Of a stretch of 64,000 nucleotides of DNA, positions 45,667-57,483 are shown piece by piece. Position 1 is the first letter of the stretch; each line of letters starts with the position of its first letter. The notes under the pieces were generated by a model. That model made no database searches and had not been told where the DNA came from. It saw only the letters and a list, made by a program, of their open reading frames with translations. This stretch comes from Bacteroidota bacterium (GTDB taxonomy: Bacteria; Bacteroidota; Bacteroidia; NS11-12g; UBA9320). The position numbers were made by a program, and so were the translations under genes. The stretch is from assembly GCA_013359235.1 (NCBI GenBank), contig JABWCE010000010.1, positions 39,693 to 103,692 on the forward strand. The letters are read 5' to 3'.

Positions 45667-46629
45667 ATGACCGATAAGTTTTATTATTTTTTAGAAAAAA
45701 CAGAAAAAGAATTAGAAAAGGAAAAGTTTGAAGGATTGCCTTTAAACCTATACGAACCTTTGAATTATATAATTTCATTAGGCGGTAAAAGAATAAGACC
45801 TGTAATGGTTTTTACAGGAAATGATATTTTTTCGGGTAATGTAGAAAATGCAGTATCGGCGGCGATAGCAAGTGAGTTTTTTCATAATTTTTCTTTAATA
45901 CACGACGATATTATGGACAAAGCTCCATTAAGGCGTGGCAAAACTACAGTTCATTGCAAGTGGAATAACGATACAGCAATTTTATCGGGCGATTTGATGC
46001 TTGTAAAAGCTTACCAAATTCTTGCAGAATCTGATAAAATTCATTTACAAGATTTGCTGAAAATATTTAGTAAAACAGCGGCTCAGGTTTGCGAAGGGCA
46101 ACAATTGGATATGAATTTTGAAACTTCACAAAATGTTTCGGAAAATGAATACCTCGAAATGATAAAACTCAAAACTTCGGTTTTGCTCGGTTGCAGTTTG
46201 CAAATGGGTGCTATTACGGCAAATGCGCACAAAACCGAATGTGAAAAAATATATAATATTGGAATAAATTTGGGAATGGGTTTTCAGCTAATGGATGATT
46301 ATCTTGATACTTTTGGCAACCCCAAACTTACCGGAAAACAATGCGGTGGTGATATAATTTCGGCAAAAAAAACATTACTTTACATAATTGCCGCAAAAAA
46401 TAATAAGGATTTTATAAAAATAATTAATAGCTCAACCATTGATAATGCTGAAAAAATTGAAAAAGTTAAAGAAATTTATATTAACACAAAATCTGATATT
46501 TATTTAAAAAATCTTTCGCAACAATATTTTGAAAGTGCATTAATTTTACTGAACGAACTTAAAACAGATGAATCAAAAAAAGCAACTTTGAGATACATAG
46601 TTGATTTGCTGCAAAACAGAAAAAATTGA
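45667..46629 (+). CDS. Polyprenyl diphosphate synthase (trans, IspB/IspA-like)
   Basis: 320 residues. First Asp-rich motif in HDDIMDKAPLRRGKTTVH near residue 79 and second in GMGFQLMDDYLDTFG near residue 208; the SLGGKRIRPVMV segment near residue 37 binds diphosphate. These enzymes chain isopentenyl diphosphate onto an allylic primer in the cytosol, giving side chains for menaquinone or other isoprenoids. Chain length cannot be read reliably. It starts 4 bp after rnr and is followed after 6 bp by rarA. Confidence 0.9.
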   Translation: MTDKFYYFLEKTEKELEKEKFEGLPLNLYEPLNYIISLGGKRIRPVMVFTGNDIFSGNVENAVSAAIASEFFHNFSLIHDDIMDKAPLRRGKTTVHCKWNNDTAILSGDLMLVKAYQILAESDKIHLQDLLKIFSKTAAQVCEGQQLDMNFETSQNVSENEYLEMIKLKTSVLLGCSLQMGAITANAHKTECEKIYNIGINLGMGFQLMDDYLDTFGNPKLTGKQCGGDIISAKKTLLYIIAAKNNKDFIKIINSSTIDNAEKIEKVKEIYINTKSDIYLKNLSQQYFESALILLNELKTDESKKATLRYIVDLLQNRKN

Positions 46630-46635
46630 TATAAA

Positions 46636-47913
46636 ATGAATGATGGCAATGCAAATATTCCACTTGCTGAAAGGGTAAGACCCCAAAACTTATCAGATTT
46701 CATAGGGCAAGAGCATTTGCTTGGCAAAGACAAACCTTTGAAAATACTCGCAGAGCAAAATACCCCTGTAAGTATGATATTTTGGGGTCCTCCGGGTGTA
46801 GGTAAAACCACACTTGCTTTTTTACTTTCAAAATCGTGGAAAATCCCTTTTTACAGCATAAGTGCAATAAGTTCGGGAGTTAAAGAAATAAGAGAAATAA
46901 TTGAAAAAGCTACTAAAGCCGGAGGGTTTTTGCTTTTTATTGACGAAATACATCGTTTTAACAAATCGCAGCAAGATGCTTTGCTTGGTGCTGTTGAAAA
47001 AGGTATAATAACTTTGATTGGTGCTACTACCGAAAATCCAAGTTTTGAAGTGATTTCAGCATTGCTTAGCCGTTGCCAGGTTTATGTTTTAAAAGCATTT
47101 GAAAAAGAACATCTTGATAAATTAATAGAAATGGCTATTAAAAAAGATGAATTTTTGAAAAGTATTGAAATTGCTTTTAATGAAAGAGATGCACTTTATA
47201 TTTATTCCGGTGGCGATGGAAGAAAGCTCTTAAACCTGCTTGAGCTAATTGTGCAAACAGAATGTAAAAATTCTAAAGTATTAATTACAAACGAAACTGT
47301 TGAAAGGGTTTTACAACAAAAAATAGCTTTTTACGACAAACAAGGCGAGCAACATTATGATATTATTTCGGCATTTATAAAAAGTATAAGAGGCAGCGAT
47401 CCCAATGGTGCTGTTTACTGGCTTGCACGTATGCTCAAAGGTGGCGAAGATATTAAATTTATTGCTCGAAGAATGGTGATTTTATCAAGCGAAGATATTG
47501 GCAATGCAAACCCCAATGCCTTGCTAATGGCAACTCAGTGTTTTCAGGCAGTAGATATGATTGGAATGCCCGAAGCTAGAATAATTTTAAGCCAAACTGC
47601 AATTTATCTTGCTGCATCGCCTAAAAGCAATGCTTCGTATCTGGCAATAGAAAAAGCTTATGAAACTATTGAAAAAAATGGAGACCAGGCTGTACCGCTT
47701 CATTTGAGAAATGCACCTACAAAACTTATGAAAAAGCTGGGCTACGGGAAAAATTACAAATATGCCCACAACTTTGAGCAAAATTTTACCGAACTTGAAT
47801 TTTTGCCCGAAAAACTTTCAGGTATAAAATTTTACGAACCAGGTAATAATATTAGAGAAGACGAAATAAGAAAATTTCTTAAACAGCGGTGGAAAGATAA
47901 GTACGGATATTGA
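46636..47913 (+). CDS. rarA: Replication-associated recombination protein A (AAA+ ATPase)
   Basis: 425 residues. Segment [21 protein letters not shown] at the N-terminus, Walker [10 protein letters not shown] near residue 54, Walker [23 protein letters not shown] near residue 98, sensor 1 [11 protein letters not shown] and the C-terminal tetramerisation region with [18 protein letters not shown] and [10 protein letters not shown]. RarA (MgsA) acts at stalled replication forks with SSB. Last gene of the rnr group and convergent with the long exported-protein gene. Confidence 0.94.
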   Translation: MNDGNANIPLAERVRPQNLSDFIGQEHLLGKDKPLKILAEQNTPVSMIFWGPPGVGKTTLAFLLSKSWKIPFYSISAISSGVKEIREIIEKATKAGGFLLFIDEIHRFNKSQQDALLGAVEKGIITLIGATTENPSFEVISALLSRCQVYVLKAFEKEHLDKLIEMAIKKDEFLKSIEIAFNERDALYIYSGGDGRKLLNLLELIVQTECKNSKVLITNETVERVLQQKIAFYDKQGEQHYDIISAFIKSIRGSDPNGAVYWLARMLKGGEDIKFIARRMVILSSEDIGNANPNALLMATQCFQAVDMIGMPEARIILSQTAIYLAASPKSNASYLAIEKAYETIEKNGDQAVPLHLRNAPTKLMKKLGYGKNYKYAHNFEQNFTELEFLPEKLSGIKFYEPGNNIREDEIRKFLKQRWKDKYGY

Positions 47914-47919
47914 TTATTG

Positions 47920-50900
47920 CTATTCTTCTTCTGCTTCATCAAATTTTTCGATAAATTTAGAAACAGTTCGTGTTGTACCGGGTCTTATTGTGTAATTGGT
48001 TTTTTGTACTTCCGAGTATTTATCGCGTATTAAATCATTAAAATCTTTATCGGAACTTATAGCAACAAGATTATTTCTGAAATATTCAAAGTAAAACCAA
48101 TCGTATTTGGAAAGTTCAATGTAAATTTTAAAACTTGCACCGCTTCGTTTTATTTGCAATTGCATACGACTTGTATAACTTTTATTTATTTGCTGCTTGT
48201 TTATTACAGAAATACCAATAGGCGAAGTACTAAACCACGATTTGTTCAAAGGTGAGTATTTGAATTTTGTTTCGGTAAAAATCATTTTTCTCTCAATTTC
48301 GTCATTTAGCTCCAATTGCCCTATTTCAGTAGCTTTTTTGAGGGTTGAAGTCAATTGTTTATCACTCAAAAATTCGCCTAAGTTATATCTCAAATCTTCA
48401 TCTAAGTAAGTAAGTGGTGAGCCACCTTCGCCTTTTTCTTTAAAAATTTCTATCATTCGTTTATATGCATCTTTGGGCAACAAAATATCAAAAGCCATAA
48501 ATGCTTCAAGAGTATAGCTGCTATCTGATTCCTGTTTGTAAACTTTGCCCGAAATAAGTGGATCGAGAACGGGCATACTGAAACCTAAATTTAGTTTTCC
48601 TTGTGTGCTTATAACTCTTGATTTTTCGTTAAAAGTCATAATACTGCCTCGTGGGGCGTTTTTCAATATTCTGTCTTTATTTCCAACTACAAATTCAGAT
48701 TTTACATCATCATAAATAAAAATACCTGTATCATTTGTAAATTCGGGGTCGGCATATTTTCTTTTAAAATTGAAAAAAGTTGGGTAAATCAATGCTGTAT
48801 CTAATGCTGAGTTCAAACTTACAGAAACGAATTTGTTCTCGTCGTTTTTTGGATCTCTTGCATCTACCACTATGTTTTTGGGGTCGGGGCGGTCTTTGTA
48901 TCTTATCCAATTGCTTCCAATTCTGAAAGTGTGAAGTGGCTTTACATAACCATTGAAATTTAAAAAATCATTATTTGAATTTATCTCAAACGAACCTTTG
49001 TAACCTATCATCGGAAAAATTTTAAAATTTAGCGAATCGCTTATAAAGCCTAATGCCTGAACAGTACTGTCGGGCATTACACGCAGTTTGTTAAAAAATA
49101 TCTCTTGACCTGTAAGGTGTTTGTCTTTGTACTTGTAATTTCCGCTTCCGCTAATTGATTTTCTTCCCATAATTTTTAATGTAGAAGCATAAAACTCATG
49201 AAATTTGTTAGCTCTTGCAGCAAGCATTTTCGAATCGTAAAGTGGTAAAATATCAGCATCTTTTTGAATAGTAACTTTTCCGTCTTTCGGAAAAACTCTC
49301 GAATCGGCAATATCAATATAATTAACGTTTTCGGCATATATAATTCCTTCTTTTATATCGAATAATGCTCTGTCTGAATCAAATTTGAGGTTGTCCATTT
49401 CGGGTTTCAAAGCTATGAAAAACGAATTTTTAAGTTTGTTGCTTTTTGTAAGCAGAATGGTTTGTTTATCCATTTCCCAAAAAAACTGGTCCATTGAAGA
49501 TGCAAACTGATTGTAGCCAAAGGTTGTAAGTTGCCCTGCAATATTTGCTTTAAAATCACCTGTTCGTTTATCAAAATCTACATAGGCATTTACATTAGAA
49601 CTAGAAAAAGCAATTTTATCTTTATCAACGGTACTTATTTGAATATTTGCAGTGTCAGATTTTACACTGTTTGTGGCAAATTTCATAAGTTTACTTGTGA
49701 GTTTGGCATTGTCCCATTCAAGCATACCTCTTCCTGTAAGTAGTTTTGGAGTCATTACCATTTTACCGCTAAACTGTTGCCCATTTCTAAAAATTTCGGC
49801 AGTATTAGTAGTTGTAGTTATATAAAGGCTATCTTTTTTAGGAATCCAATGATTTATAACTTTTGTTGCTTTTACGTTAGGATATTTTTCTGATTCTGCA
49901 ATTGTAAATAACTCGGTGTTTGAATTCATAGAGTCGGGGAGGAGCACTATATCATTTGATTTTATTTTTGCACCAAGATATTCTACTTCTCCTTTGGCAG
50001 TAAGACCTTTGTCGTTCAATGTTATATCAATTTTACCGTTTCCTTTGTTTTTGTACATCGGATACCCTTCGGGGGGCGATTGTTTTTCGAAACCAAGTGA
50101 ATAATCTTTCATAATTTTAGCTTCAAATCTGAATTCGGGTAAAATATCGGCTGAAACAAACGAACCCGGAAATTTCAGTCCGCTTATGGTAAAATTATCA
50201 ATACTATCAATGGTAAATGGGTCAACTTTAAAATAAAATTCCTTTTCGTTATATGCACCTTTATAAATGCTGTTTTTTTGATATGATATTTTTGAAGATT
50301 TTTCGCTTACAAATATTGGATACTCGCCATTTGATGTATCAGTTCCCGATTTGTTGTTCGGCTTGTCAATATATATAGTTCCGCTGATATCTTTCAAAAG
50401 CGATGTAACCGGTACTAATGTATTTCCGGTTATTGTATCGGGGTAGTACAGGCGAAGCGAATCAATTTTGTCTGAGTGTACCAAAAATTTAAGATAATTA
50501 AATTTGAAATTGTCTGAATAAAAATCAAACCAACCGGCTGTAAGCCTTCCGCCAAAATCAATATTTCTTTTGTTTTTTATATAAATAATTTGCTCTCTCG
50601 GATATGCTACAACAGTTTGCGAATCGCTAAAATTAAAGGCTGTTACACCTTCTATCACAAAATTATTATTTACCAGATTGAGGTATGAATTTGGTCTTCC
50701 GCCAATTATTGATCTAAATCTTATTACATCATAATCTGTAAGTTTAAAATGCGAATTTACATAGTCAAAAACTTTGCGTTTCACTTTTATTTTGCCTGAT
50801 GAAGGGTTGTAATAAATAAAACCATTATCGGCAAGGTCTATAATCTGTATTTTTACCTTATCTACGGCACTTCCCATCCATTGTGCATACTGTTCAATTG

Positions 50901-52308
50901 TAAATTCTCTAAGTTTGGTTTGCATACAATATTGCTGAAGTTTGTTCACCGGGTTGTAGTTTAACAAGCCCTGAAGTTTTTCGTAATTAAATTCTCTGAA
51001 ATAGTTTATAGATTCAAATCTTGCTGTACCATCTTTTGTATTCATCAAAAAATCTATTTTGGGTTGTTCAAGTGTCCATTGCACTTTGTCAACATAAAAT
51101 TCAATTCCGTGGTCAGTATTGTAAAATGGCGACCTTTCAATGCCTTCTTCACCTCTAAGCAAAGTCATTTTTTTATCTTCGAGGTTAAAATTAAAATTGA
51201 GCATTGGGTGAAATATAAATCCACTATCGGTAAAAATTGTAATTGTGGTTTTTTGCGATGTAATTCTTTTGTCGCGTATTATAAATGCTTCTGATTCGGC
51301 TTTTATTTTTAGTTTGTTTTTGTAATAAAATTCAAGTATTGCGGGATTTTGCGGTGTTCCAATTCCTATAATTTCACGCCCATGCATCCCAAAACCACCT
51401 TTGTATTTTGCCAAACCTCCCGAAATTTTTTCGATTGACATATCAACCTGATATGCCGTAAACTGTGGGTATTTTGAATCTTTAAAGTCTTTCTGCGTTT
51501 CGCTTAGTCTGTCATACGAGGCTCTTTCTTTTAGTTTTCCGTAAAGTGGAGCAGCAAAATAAAATTTATTTGTAAAAAGTACCGAATCTGCCTCAAATTC
51601 TACCTTAGCCATGTTTATATTGTAATTTTTTAAAACAGCATTAACATCGCCTTGTGCCAAACCTACTCTTGTCCAGTAAACCTTTCCACCTTTGCCACTC
51701 CAAGTATTTTTTCCTAAATCATATACCCCCGAAGTGTTTTTAATTTCTAAAAAATCATCAATAGTTTTTCCTTTAAGGTCAATATTTTTAAATTCAATCA
51801 AATATTTTTCTTTTGCAAAGTTGAATTTATAATCAGTTTCGGTATATGACCATTTTTTTGAATCAGCTATAAACAAGGCATTTTCTTCAAACATACTTTT
51901 CGAAGTTTTTATCAATTGTTTTAGTATTGATGAGCCTGATTTTGAAGCCGAATAAACTGCTTTTAGCCAATAATCAAATTTTTCTTCATTCAGCCCTTTT
52001 ACCGTGTCTTTTGCACTTGCCAATGTGAGGAGGTAAGTTTCAAAATCCGGAGTTACTTTAAATTTATTTATTAAAAGTTCGTCAGAAATTTTAATGACTA
52101 ATGTTTTTTGCTCCTCAGAAAATACTTGTTTGTTCCATATTTTTTCAAATTTATCAAAAGCTTTCGATGCATTTTCTTCGCCGGTGCTTTTCATAAAGTC
52201 TTTCAACTCTGTTATGAAAATTTCGTGTTTTTTTGAAAAGGATTTTGGTTGCGAATAAGCAACCCCAAACGAAAAGAGCAATAAAATTTGTAGTAAATTT
52301 TTCATCAT
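47920..52308 (-). CDS. Very large conserved exported protein of unknown function
   Basis: 1,462 residues from ATG 52306-52308, which overlaps the prmA stop (ATGA) and is followed by the signal peptide MKNLLQILLLFSFGVAYSQ. Residues 20-180 are helical. From about 180 to 1,300 it is repetitive beta structure in which LptA/OstA-like phrases recur (GKGGKVYWTR, SGSGNYKYKDKHLTGQEIFF, STQGKLNLGFSMPV). There is no T9SS sorting domain and no obvious C-terminal barrel. The last 150 residues include IKRSGASFKIYIELSKYDWFYFEYF. A role in envelope or lipid transport is a guess. Family unknown to me. Confidence 0.8.
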   Translation of the reverse strand: MMKNLLQILLLFSFGVAYSQPKSFSKKHEIFITELKDFMKSTGEENASKAFDKFEKIWNKQVFSEEQKTLVIKISDELLINKFKVTPDFETYLLTLASAKDTVKGLNEEKFDYWLKAVYSASKSGSSILKQLIKTSKSMFEENALFIADSKKWSYTETDYKFNFAKEKYLIEFKNIDLKGKTIDDFLEIKNTSGVYDLGKNTWSGKGGKVYWTRVGLAQGDVNAVLKNYNINMAKVEFEADSVLFTNKFYFAAPLYGKLKERASYDRLSETQKDFKDSKYPQFTAYQVDMSIEKISGGLAKYKGGFGMHGREIIGIGTPQNPAILEFYYKNKLKIKAESEAFIIRDKRITSQKTTITIFTDSGFIFHPMLNFNFNLEDKKMTLLRGEEGIERSPFYNTDHGIEFYVDKVQWTLEQPKIDFLMNTKDGTARFESINYFREFNYEKLQGLLNYNPVNKLQQYCMQTKLREFTIEQYAQWMGSAVDKVKIQIIDLADNGFIYYNPSSGKIKVKRKVFDYVNSHFKLTDYDVIRFRSIIGGRPNSYLNLVNNNFVIEGVTAFNFSDSQTVVAYPREQIIYIKNKRNIDFGGRLTAGWFDFYSDNFKFNYLKFLVHSDKIDSLRLYYPDTITGNTLVPVTSLLKDISGTIYIDKPNNKSGTDTSNGEYPIFVSEKSSKISYQKNSIYKGAYNEKEFYFKVDPFTIDSIDNFTISGLKFPGSFVSADILPEFRFEAKIMKDYSLGFEKQSPPEGYPMYKNKGNGKIDITLNDKGLTAKGEVEYLGAKIKSNDIVLLPDSMNSNTELFTIAESEKYPNVKATKVINHWIPKKDSLYITTTTNTAEIFRNGQQFSGKMVMTPKLLTGRGMLEWDNAKLTSKLMKFATNSVKSDTANIQISTVDKDKIAFSSSNVNAYVDFDKRTGDFKANIAGQLTTFGYNQFASSMDQFFWEMDKQTILLTKSNKLKNSFFIALKPEMDNLKFDSDRALFDIKEGIIYAENVNYIDIADSRVFPKDGKVTIQKDADILPLYDSKMLAARANKFHEFYASTLKIMGRKSISGSGNYKYKDKHLTGQEIFFNKLRVMPDSTVQALGFISDSLNFKIFPMIGYKGSFEINSNNDFLNFNGYVKPLHTFRIGSNWIRYKDRPDPKNIVVDARDPKNDENKFVSVSLNSALDTALIYPTFFNFKRKYADPEFTNDTGIFIYDDVKSEFVVGNKDRILKNAPRGSIMTFNEKSRVISTQGKLNLGFSMPVLDPLISGKVYKQESDSSYTLEAFMAFDILLPKDAYKRMIEIFKEKGEGGSPLTYLDEDLRYNLGEFLSDKQLTSTLKKATEIGQLELNDEIERKMIFTETKFKYSPLNKSWFSTSPIGISVINKQQINKSYTSRMQLQIKRSGASFKIYIELSKYDWFYFEYFRNNLVAISSDKDFNDLIRDKYSEVQKTNYTIRPGTTRTVSKFIEKFDEAEEE

Positions 52309-53111
52309 TTTTTTAAATATATACAAGCCCAGTTGTTTTTACTTTTTTGATTAAAAATTTTAAGATTCTGCTTTTTGCAGGCTATTTTCAAATCTTCAAC
52401 ATCTTCGGTATAAAATCCACTAAGCAAAATTATGCCATCATTATTAAGCGAAAAGCTATATTTTTCGAGCATTTCCAAATTTATATTTTTTGTAATATTA
52501 CTCATAATCAAATCAAATTTTCCATTAAAATCACTTTCATTTTTTAAAACTGATATTTTGCTGCAATTATTGTTTTTAATATTTTCGATAGTGTTTTCTA
52601 CGGCATTATCTTCGTTATCAATTGCAGTAACTTTTGATGCTCCTAATTTTTCTGCAAGTATTGCAAGTATTCCTGTACCGCAACCCATATCTAATACAGT
52701 TTTGTTTGTGATATTTAATTCGAACAACGATTGTGCCATTAAAAAAGTAGTGGAATGATGACCTGTGCCAAACGACATTTTTGGTGTTATTACAATTTCG
52801 TATTCTACATTAAATGGCTCGTGAAATGTAGCTCTTATTGCACACTGGCTGTTTACCAATACAGGTTCATAGCTTTTTTCCCATTCTTCATTCCAGTTTT
52901 TGTTTTCGGGTATTTTTGTTGTATAGTTTTTTTGAAGTTTGTATTTTTCAAGTATTTCTTCAAAAATTTTCTGATTAAAATTTTTGGTTTCTATATAACA
53001 ATATAGTTCGCCATTGTTTTCCCAAATGCCTTCAAAACCAATATTAATAAGTTCTGATTGAACTATTTCGCTTAATTGTGCCGAGCAATTTATTATAAAT
53101 TCTGAATACAA
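52305..53111 (-). CDS. prmA: Ribosomal protein L11 methyltransferase
   Basis: 268 residues. An N-terminal substrate-binding domain of about 115 residues ([13 protein letters not shown], then the linker FGTGHHSTT) leads to the SAM-binding core with [29 protein letters not shown]-like sequence (the last residue reads E here). It trimethylates ribosomal protein L11. It is translationally coupled with the giant exported-protein gene downstream, a pairing with no obvious functional reason. Confidence 0.92.
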   Translation of the reverse strand: [268 protein letters not shown]

Positions 53112-53169
53112 GAATTCAAAATTATTATAAAAGTAAAAGTTTGACGAATAAAGATATTAACTGTAAGGT

Positions 53170-53859
53170 TTAATCTATAATAAAACAAAATTTCATTCCT
53201 GCAGTAAAGTTAGGATAATTGAATTTTCCGGGTACTATGTAATATCCTCTCATATCATAATAGTTCAATGGATTCCAGCCCGGCATGTAATAATTTTCGG
53301 TTGGGGTTGTGATTTTTGTTTTTCGAGTGCCAAGCCCTGCATAAATATCAATGTATAATTTTGAATTTATCAAGCGGTTAAACCCTAAAATCATATTTAC
53401 AGTTACAACATTTTTATCAAATTCTACAGGTTTTAGTCTGTAAGCAGCTATTGAACTCCATGTCCAGGTTGAATTACCTGAAGCACTCTCTATATAAGTC
53501 ATAAGCGTTTTGTAGTTGGTATAAGTATAACCTGAGTTTAAAGCACCATAAAACTGAATTTTACTTTTTGATTTAAAATTGTACCTCAAATCGCCCCGAG
53601 CTTTTATCCCTGTGTAATGTTCGTTTGGAAACACATAATTTGCCATTATTGCTCCACCTTCTATTTGCCACGAAAAAGGGCTATATCCATTGTAGTTAAA
53701 TGAACGTTCGAAAGCAATTGTGAAAGCCTGATTATGCCAATCTAAAAGAGAAAAAGGGTTTATTTTAAATGAATTTTTTTTCTCAAAAGGCGTGTCATCG
53801 CAAAAGGTAATGGTATTAAAAATTAAACAAGCACAACTAATTGCCAAAATTTTTTTCAT
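53170..53859 (-). CDS. Outer-membrane protein, small beta-barrel
   Basis: 229 residues from the ATG at 53857-53859, which gives the signal peptide MKKILAISCACLIFNTITFC; an upstream in-frame start would lie within the preceding gene. The mature protein carries strand-like segments (FSWQIEGGAIMANYVF, KIQFYGALNSGYTYT, NFTAGMKFCFII) and Gly-rich turns typical of DUF3575-like or OmpA-like barrels. Function unknown. It is one base after the LVIVD-type lipoprotein gene, so it is co-translated with it. Confidence 0.65.
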   Translation of the reverse strand: MKKILAISCACLIFNTITFCDDTPFEKKNSFKINPFSLLDWHNQAFTIAFERSFNYNGYSPFSWQIEGGAIMANYVFPNEHYTGIKARGDLRYNFKSKSKIQFYGALNSGYTYTNYKTLMTYIESASGNSTWTWSSIAAYRLKPVEFDKNVVTVNMILGFNRLINSKLYIDIYAGLGTRKTKITTPTENYYMPGWNPLNYYDMRGYYIVPGKFNYPNFTAGMKFCFIID

Positions 53860-53860
53860 T

Positions 53861-54628
53861 TTATTTGCCAATTTCAATTTTGCTTAGTAAAACTAATGAA
53901 TCTGGTAATTTTGAATAATCAAATTGTTTAATTCCCTCTTTCCCGGTTGTAATTAGCAAATTGTTTGAAGGTATTAAATCATAAGCAAATATATCTTGAA
54001 ATGTTTTCTTTAAAATTGGATTTGTAGGATTTGAAATATCTAAATAAGCCAAATCTTCACCTTTTTCGCATACAAACAAATGTTTGCCATCTACACCCAA
54101 GCCCCATGGATTGCTCATAGGTATAGTTTTAATCAATTGGGGGTTTGATTTGTTTGAAATATCTATCACTTCAAGTTGATTTAACCCTCTGGCACAAGTA
54201 GTACCTGTTCTTAAAGTTATATATGCAATATTGCCTTGAACAACAACAGGGTCGCAACTGAAAATATGCGAATATGTACTTAAAACTGATGGATTTGTAG
54301 GGTCGGTTAAAGAGCAAATTACCATACCGCTATTAGAGCCTATGTATAAATGATTTTGGTAATAGAATATTGTTTCTATCCCAAATCCTATATTTTTTTC
54401 GCTGACTTTTACAGGTTTTGAAGGTTGGCTGATATTAAAAATATGAAGGTTTGTATTATCAACTATATAAAGGTAATTTTCGGCAATGCAAAATCTGGCT
54501 AATGAACCTCCTTGTCCTTTTACTCCAGATAAATTTGAAAAACTTAAATCACCTGATTCTTTCGTTGAACATGAGTTTATTGTTAAAATTATTATCAATC
54601 CTAATATTAAATTAACTATTTTTTTCAT
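53861..54628 (-). CDS. LVIVD-repeat lipoprotein
   Basis: 255 residues. Lipobox ILTINSC ends the signal peptide (Cys 20). Then come several repeats of the LVIVD/beta-propeller kind, in which x-L-Y/H-I-x-D/N-x-x-x-L-x-I-F/D-I-S-x-P-x-x-P recurs (NYLYIVDNTNLHIFNISQP, NHLYIGSNSGMVICSL, LNQLEVIDISNKSNPQ, EDLAYLDISNPTNPI). Such propellers sit on the outer membrane or cell surface and are often seen with outer-membrane proteins. The next genes on either side are a second LVIVD-type lipoprotein and a barrel. Confidence 0.78.
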   Translation of the reverse strand: MKKIVNLILGLIIILTINSCSTKESGDLSFSNLSGVKGQGGSLARFCIAENYLYIVDNTNLHIFNISQPSKPVKVSEKNIGFGIETIFYYQNHLYIGSNSGMVICSLTDPTNPSVLSTYSHIFSCDPVVVQGNIAYITLRTGTTCARGLNQLEVIDISNKSNPQLIKTIPMSNPWGLGVDGKHLFVCEKGEDLAYLDISNPTNPILKKTFQDIFAYDLIPSNNLLITTGKEGIKQFDYSKLPDSLVLLSKIEIGK

Positions 54629-54670
54629 GATTTTTTTTAATGATTTGATGTGTTGTATATAAAGTTTAAA

Positions 54671-55261
54671 TTATTCTTCAAAAAAACTTCGGTATGCTAA
54701 GTAACATTCAGGTTTGTACAATGTATCTTTTTCCCACATAAGTACTGTTCCGTTTTTTTCGTCAACACACTCATAAAATACTCTTGATTCTTGAGCAAAA
54801 TATTTTCTTGCCATTTCGTCTGTGGGCCTATTAGAGTATTTATTTGAAGGAGTAATGCTTGTAACTTTAGCATTTGAGGGGTCACTTATATCAATTGTTA
54901 TCAAATTTCCATTACAATCTGCATAGAGGTAATTTCCTTTTAGTGCAAGATCTATGTTGCCGGGTATATTAATAAAAGAAATTTTTGTAGGATTTGTTTT
55001 GTCGGCATTGTCTATTATATGAATCCCTATATTACTATCGCTTACAAGCAACAAACTTCCATATTTGAATATTTTACCGGGCGAAATCAAAGTTTTGGGA
55101 GTGGTACTGTAAATAATTTTATCAATATTTGATGAATCAAAATATATAGGTTTCAGCCCGATTGTTACTTTTGGAATTTGCACATTATTTTCATTCTGGT
55201 TACACGAACTTAAAAGATTAATCAGAATGAAACATGAAATTATTAAATTAAAATATTTCAT
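54671..55261 (-). CDS. LVIVD-type lipoprotein, shorter paralogue
   Basis: 196 residues. Signal peptide ending LINLLSSC (Cys 20). Two or three propeller repeats are visible (GSLLLVSDSNIGIHIIDNADKTNPT, NYLYADCNGNLITIDISDPSNAK), then an unrelated C-terminus with CYLAYRSFFEE. It is shorter than the neighbouring paralogue (255) and may be a truncated or diverged copy. It lies 42 bp upstream of the second gene on this strand, 69 bp after gyrB. Function unknown. Confidence 0.7.
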   Translation of the reverse strand: MKYFNLIISCFILINLLSSCNQNENNVQIPKVTIGLKPIYFDSSNIDKIIYSTTPKTLISPGKIFKYGSLLLVSDSNIGIHIIDNADKTNPTKISFINIPGNIDLALKGNYLYADCNGNLITIDISDPSNAKVTSITPSNKYSNRPTDEMARKYFAQESRVFYECVDEKNGTVLMWEKDTLYKPECYLAYRSFFEE

Positions 55262-55330
55262 ATTCTTTGTTTTTTATTTACTCATTAAACACAAGATTTT
55301 TTAAAAACCCCTACAATTGTTTAAAAATAT

Positions 55331-57286
<1,956 letters not shown>

Positions 57287-57302
57287 CTATGAATTATATT
57301 AT

Positions 57303-57318
57303 TGTGTAAATATACACA
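57303..57318. promoter_or_regulatory. Palindrome upstream of gyrB
   Basis: TGTGTA-AATA-TACACA is a perfect 6-bp inverted repeat with a 4-bp centre, 20 bp before the gyrB start on the minus strand, where it reads TGTGTATATTTACACA and contains a TATATTTA sequence resembling a -7 box. An operator for a dimeric regulator is possible. The rest of the 200-bp gap (57284-57483) shows nothing else beyond A/T runs. Confidence 0.35.
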
Positions 57319-57483
57319 TAAAATCCCGCTTGGTACAGGTTATAATATCTTGTTGTTTTCCACAATTAATTAACGAAAAAGTTTTTTTTTAAATTTAGAA
57401 AATGAATGTTTTTTTATTGATAAATTCAGTTTAAAACCCCAAAACAAAAAATCAACGATGAAAAATTAATTTCTATTTTCAAA

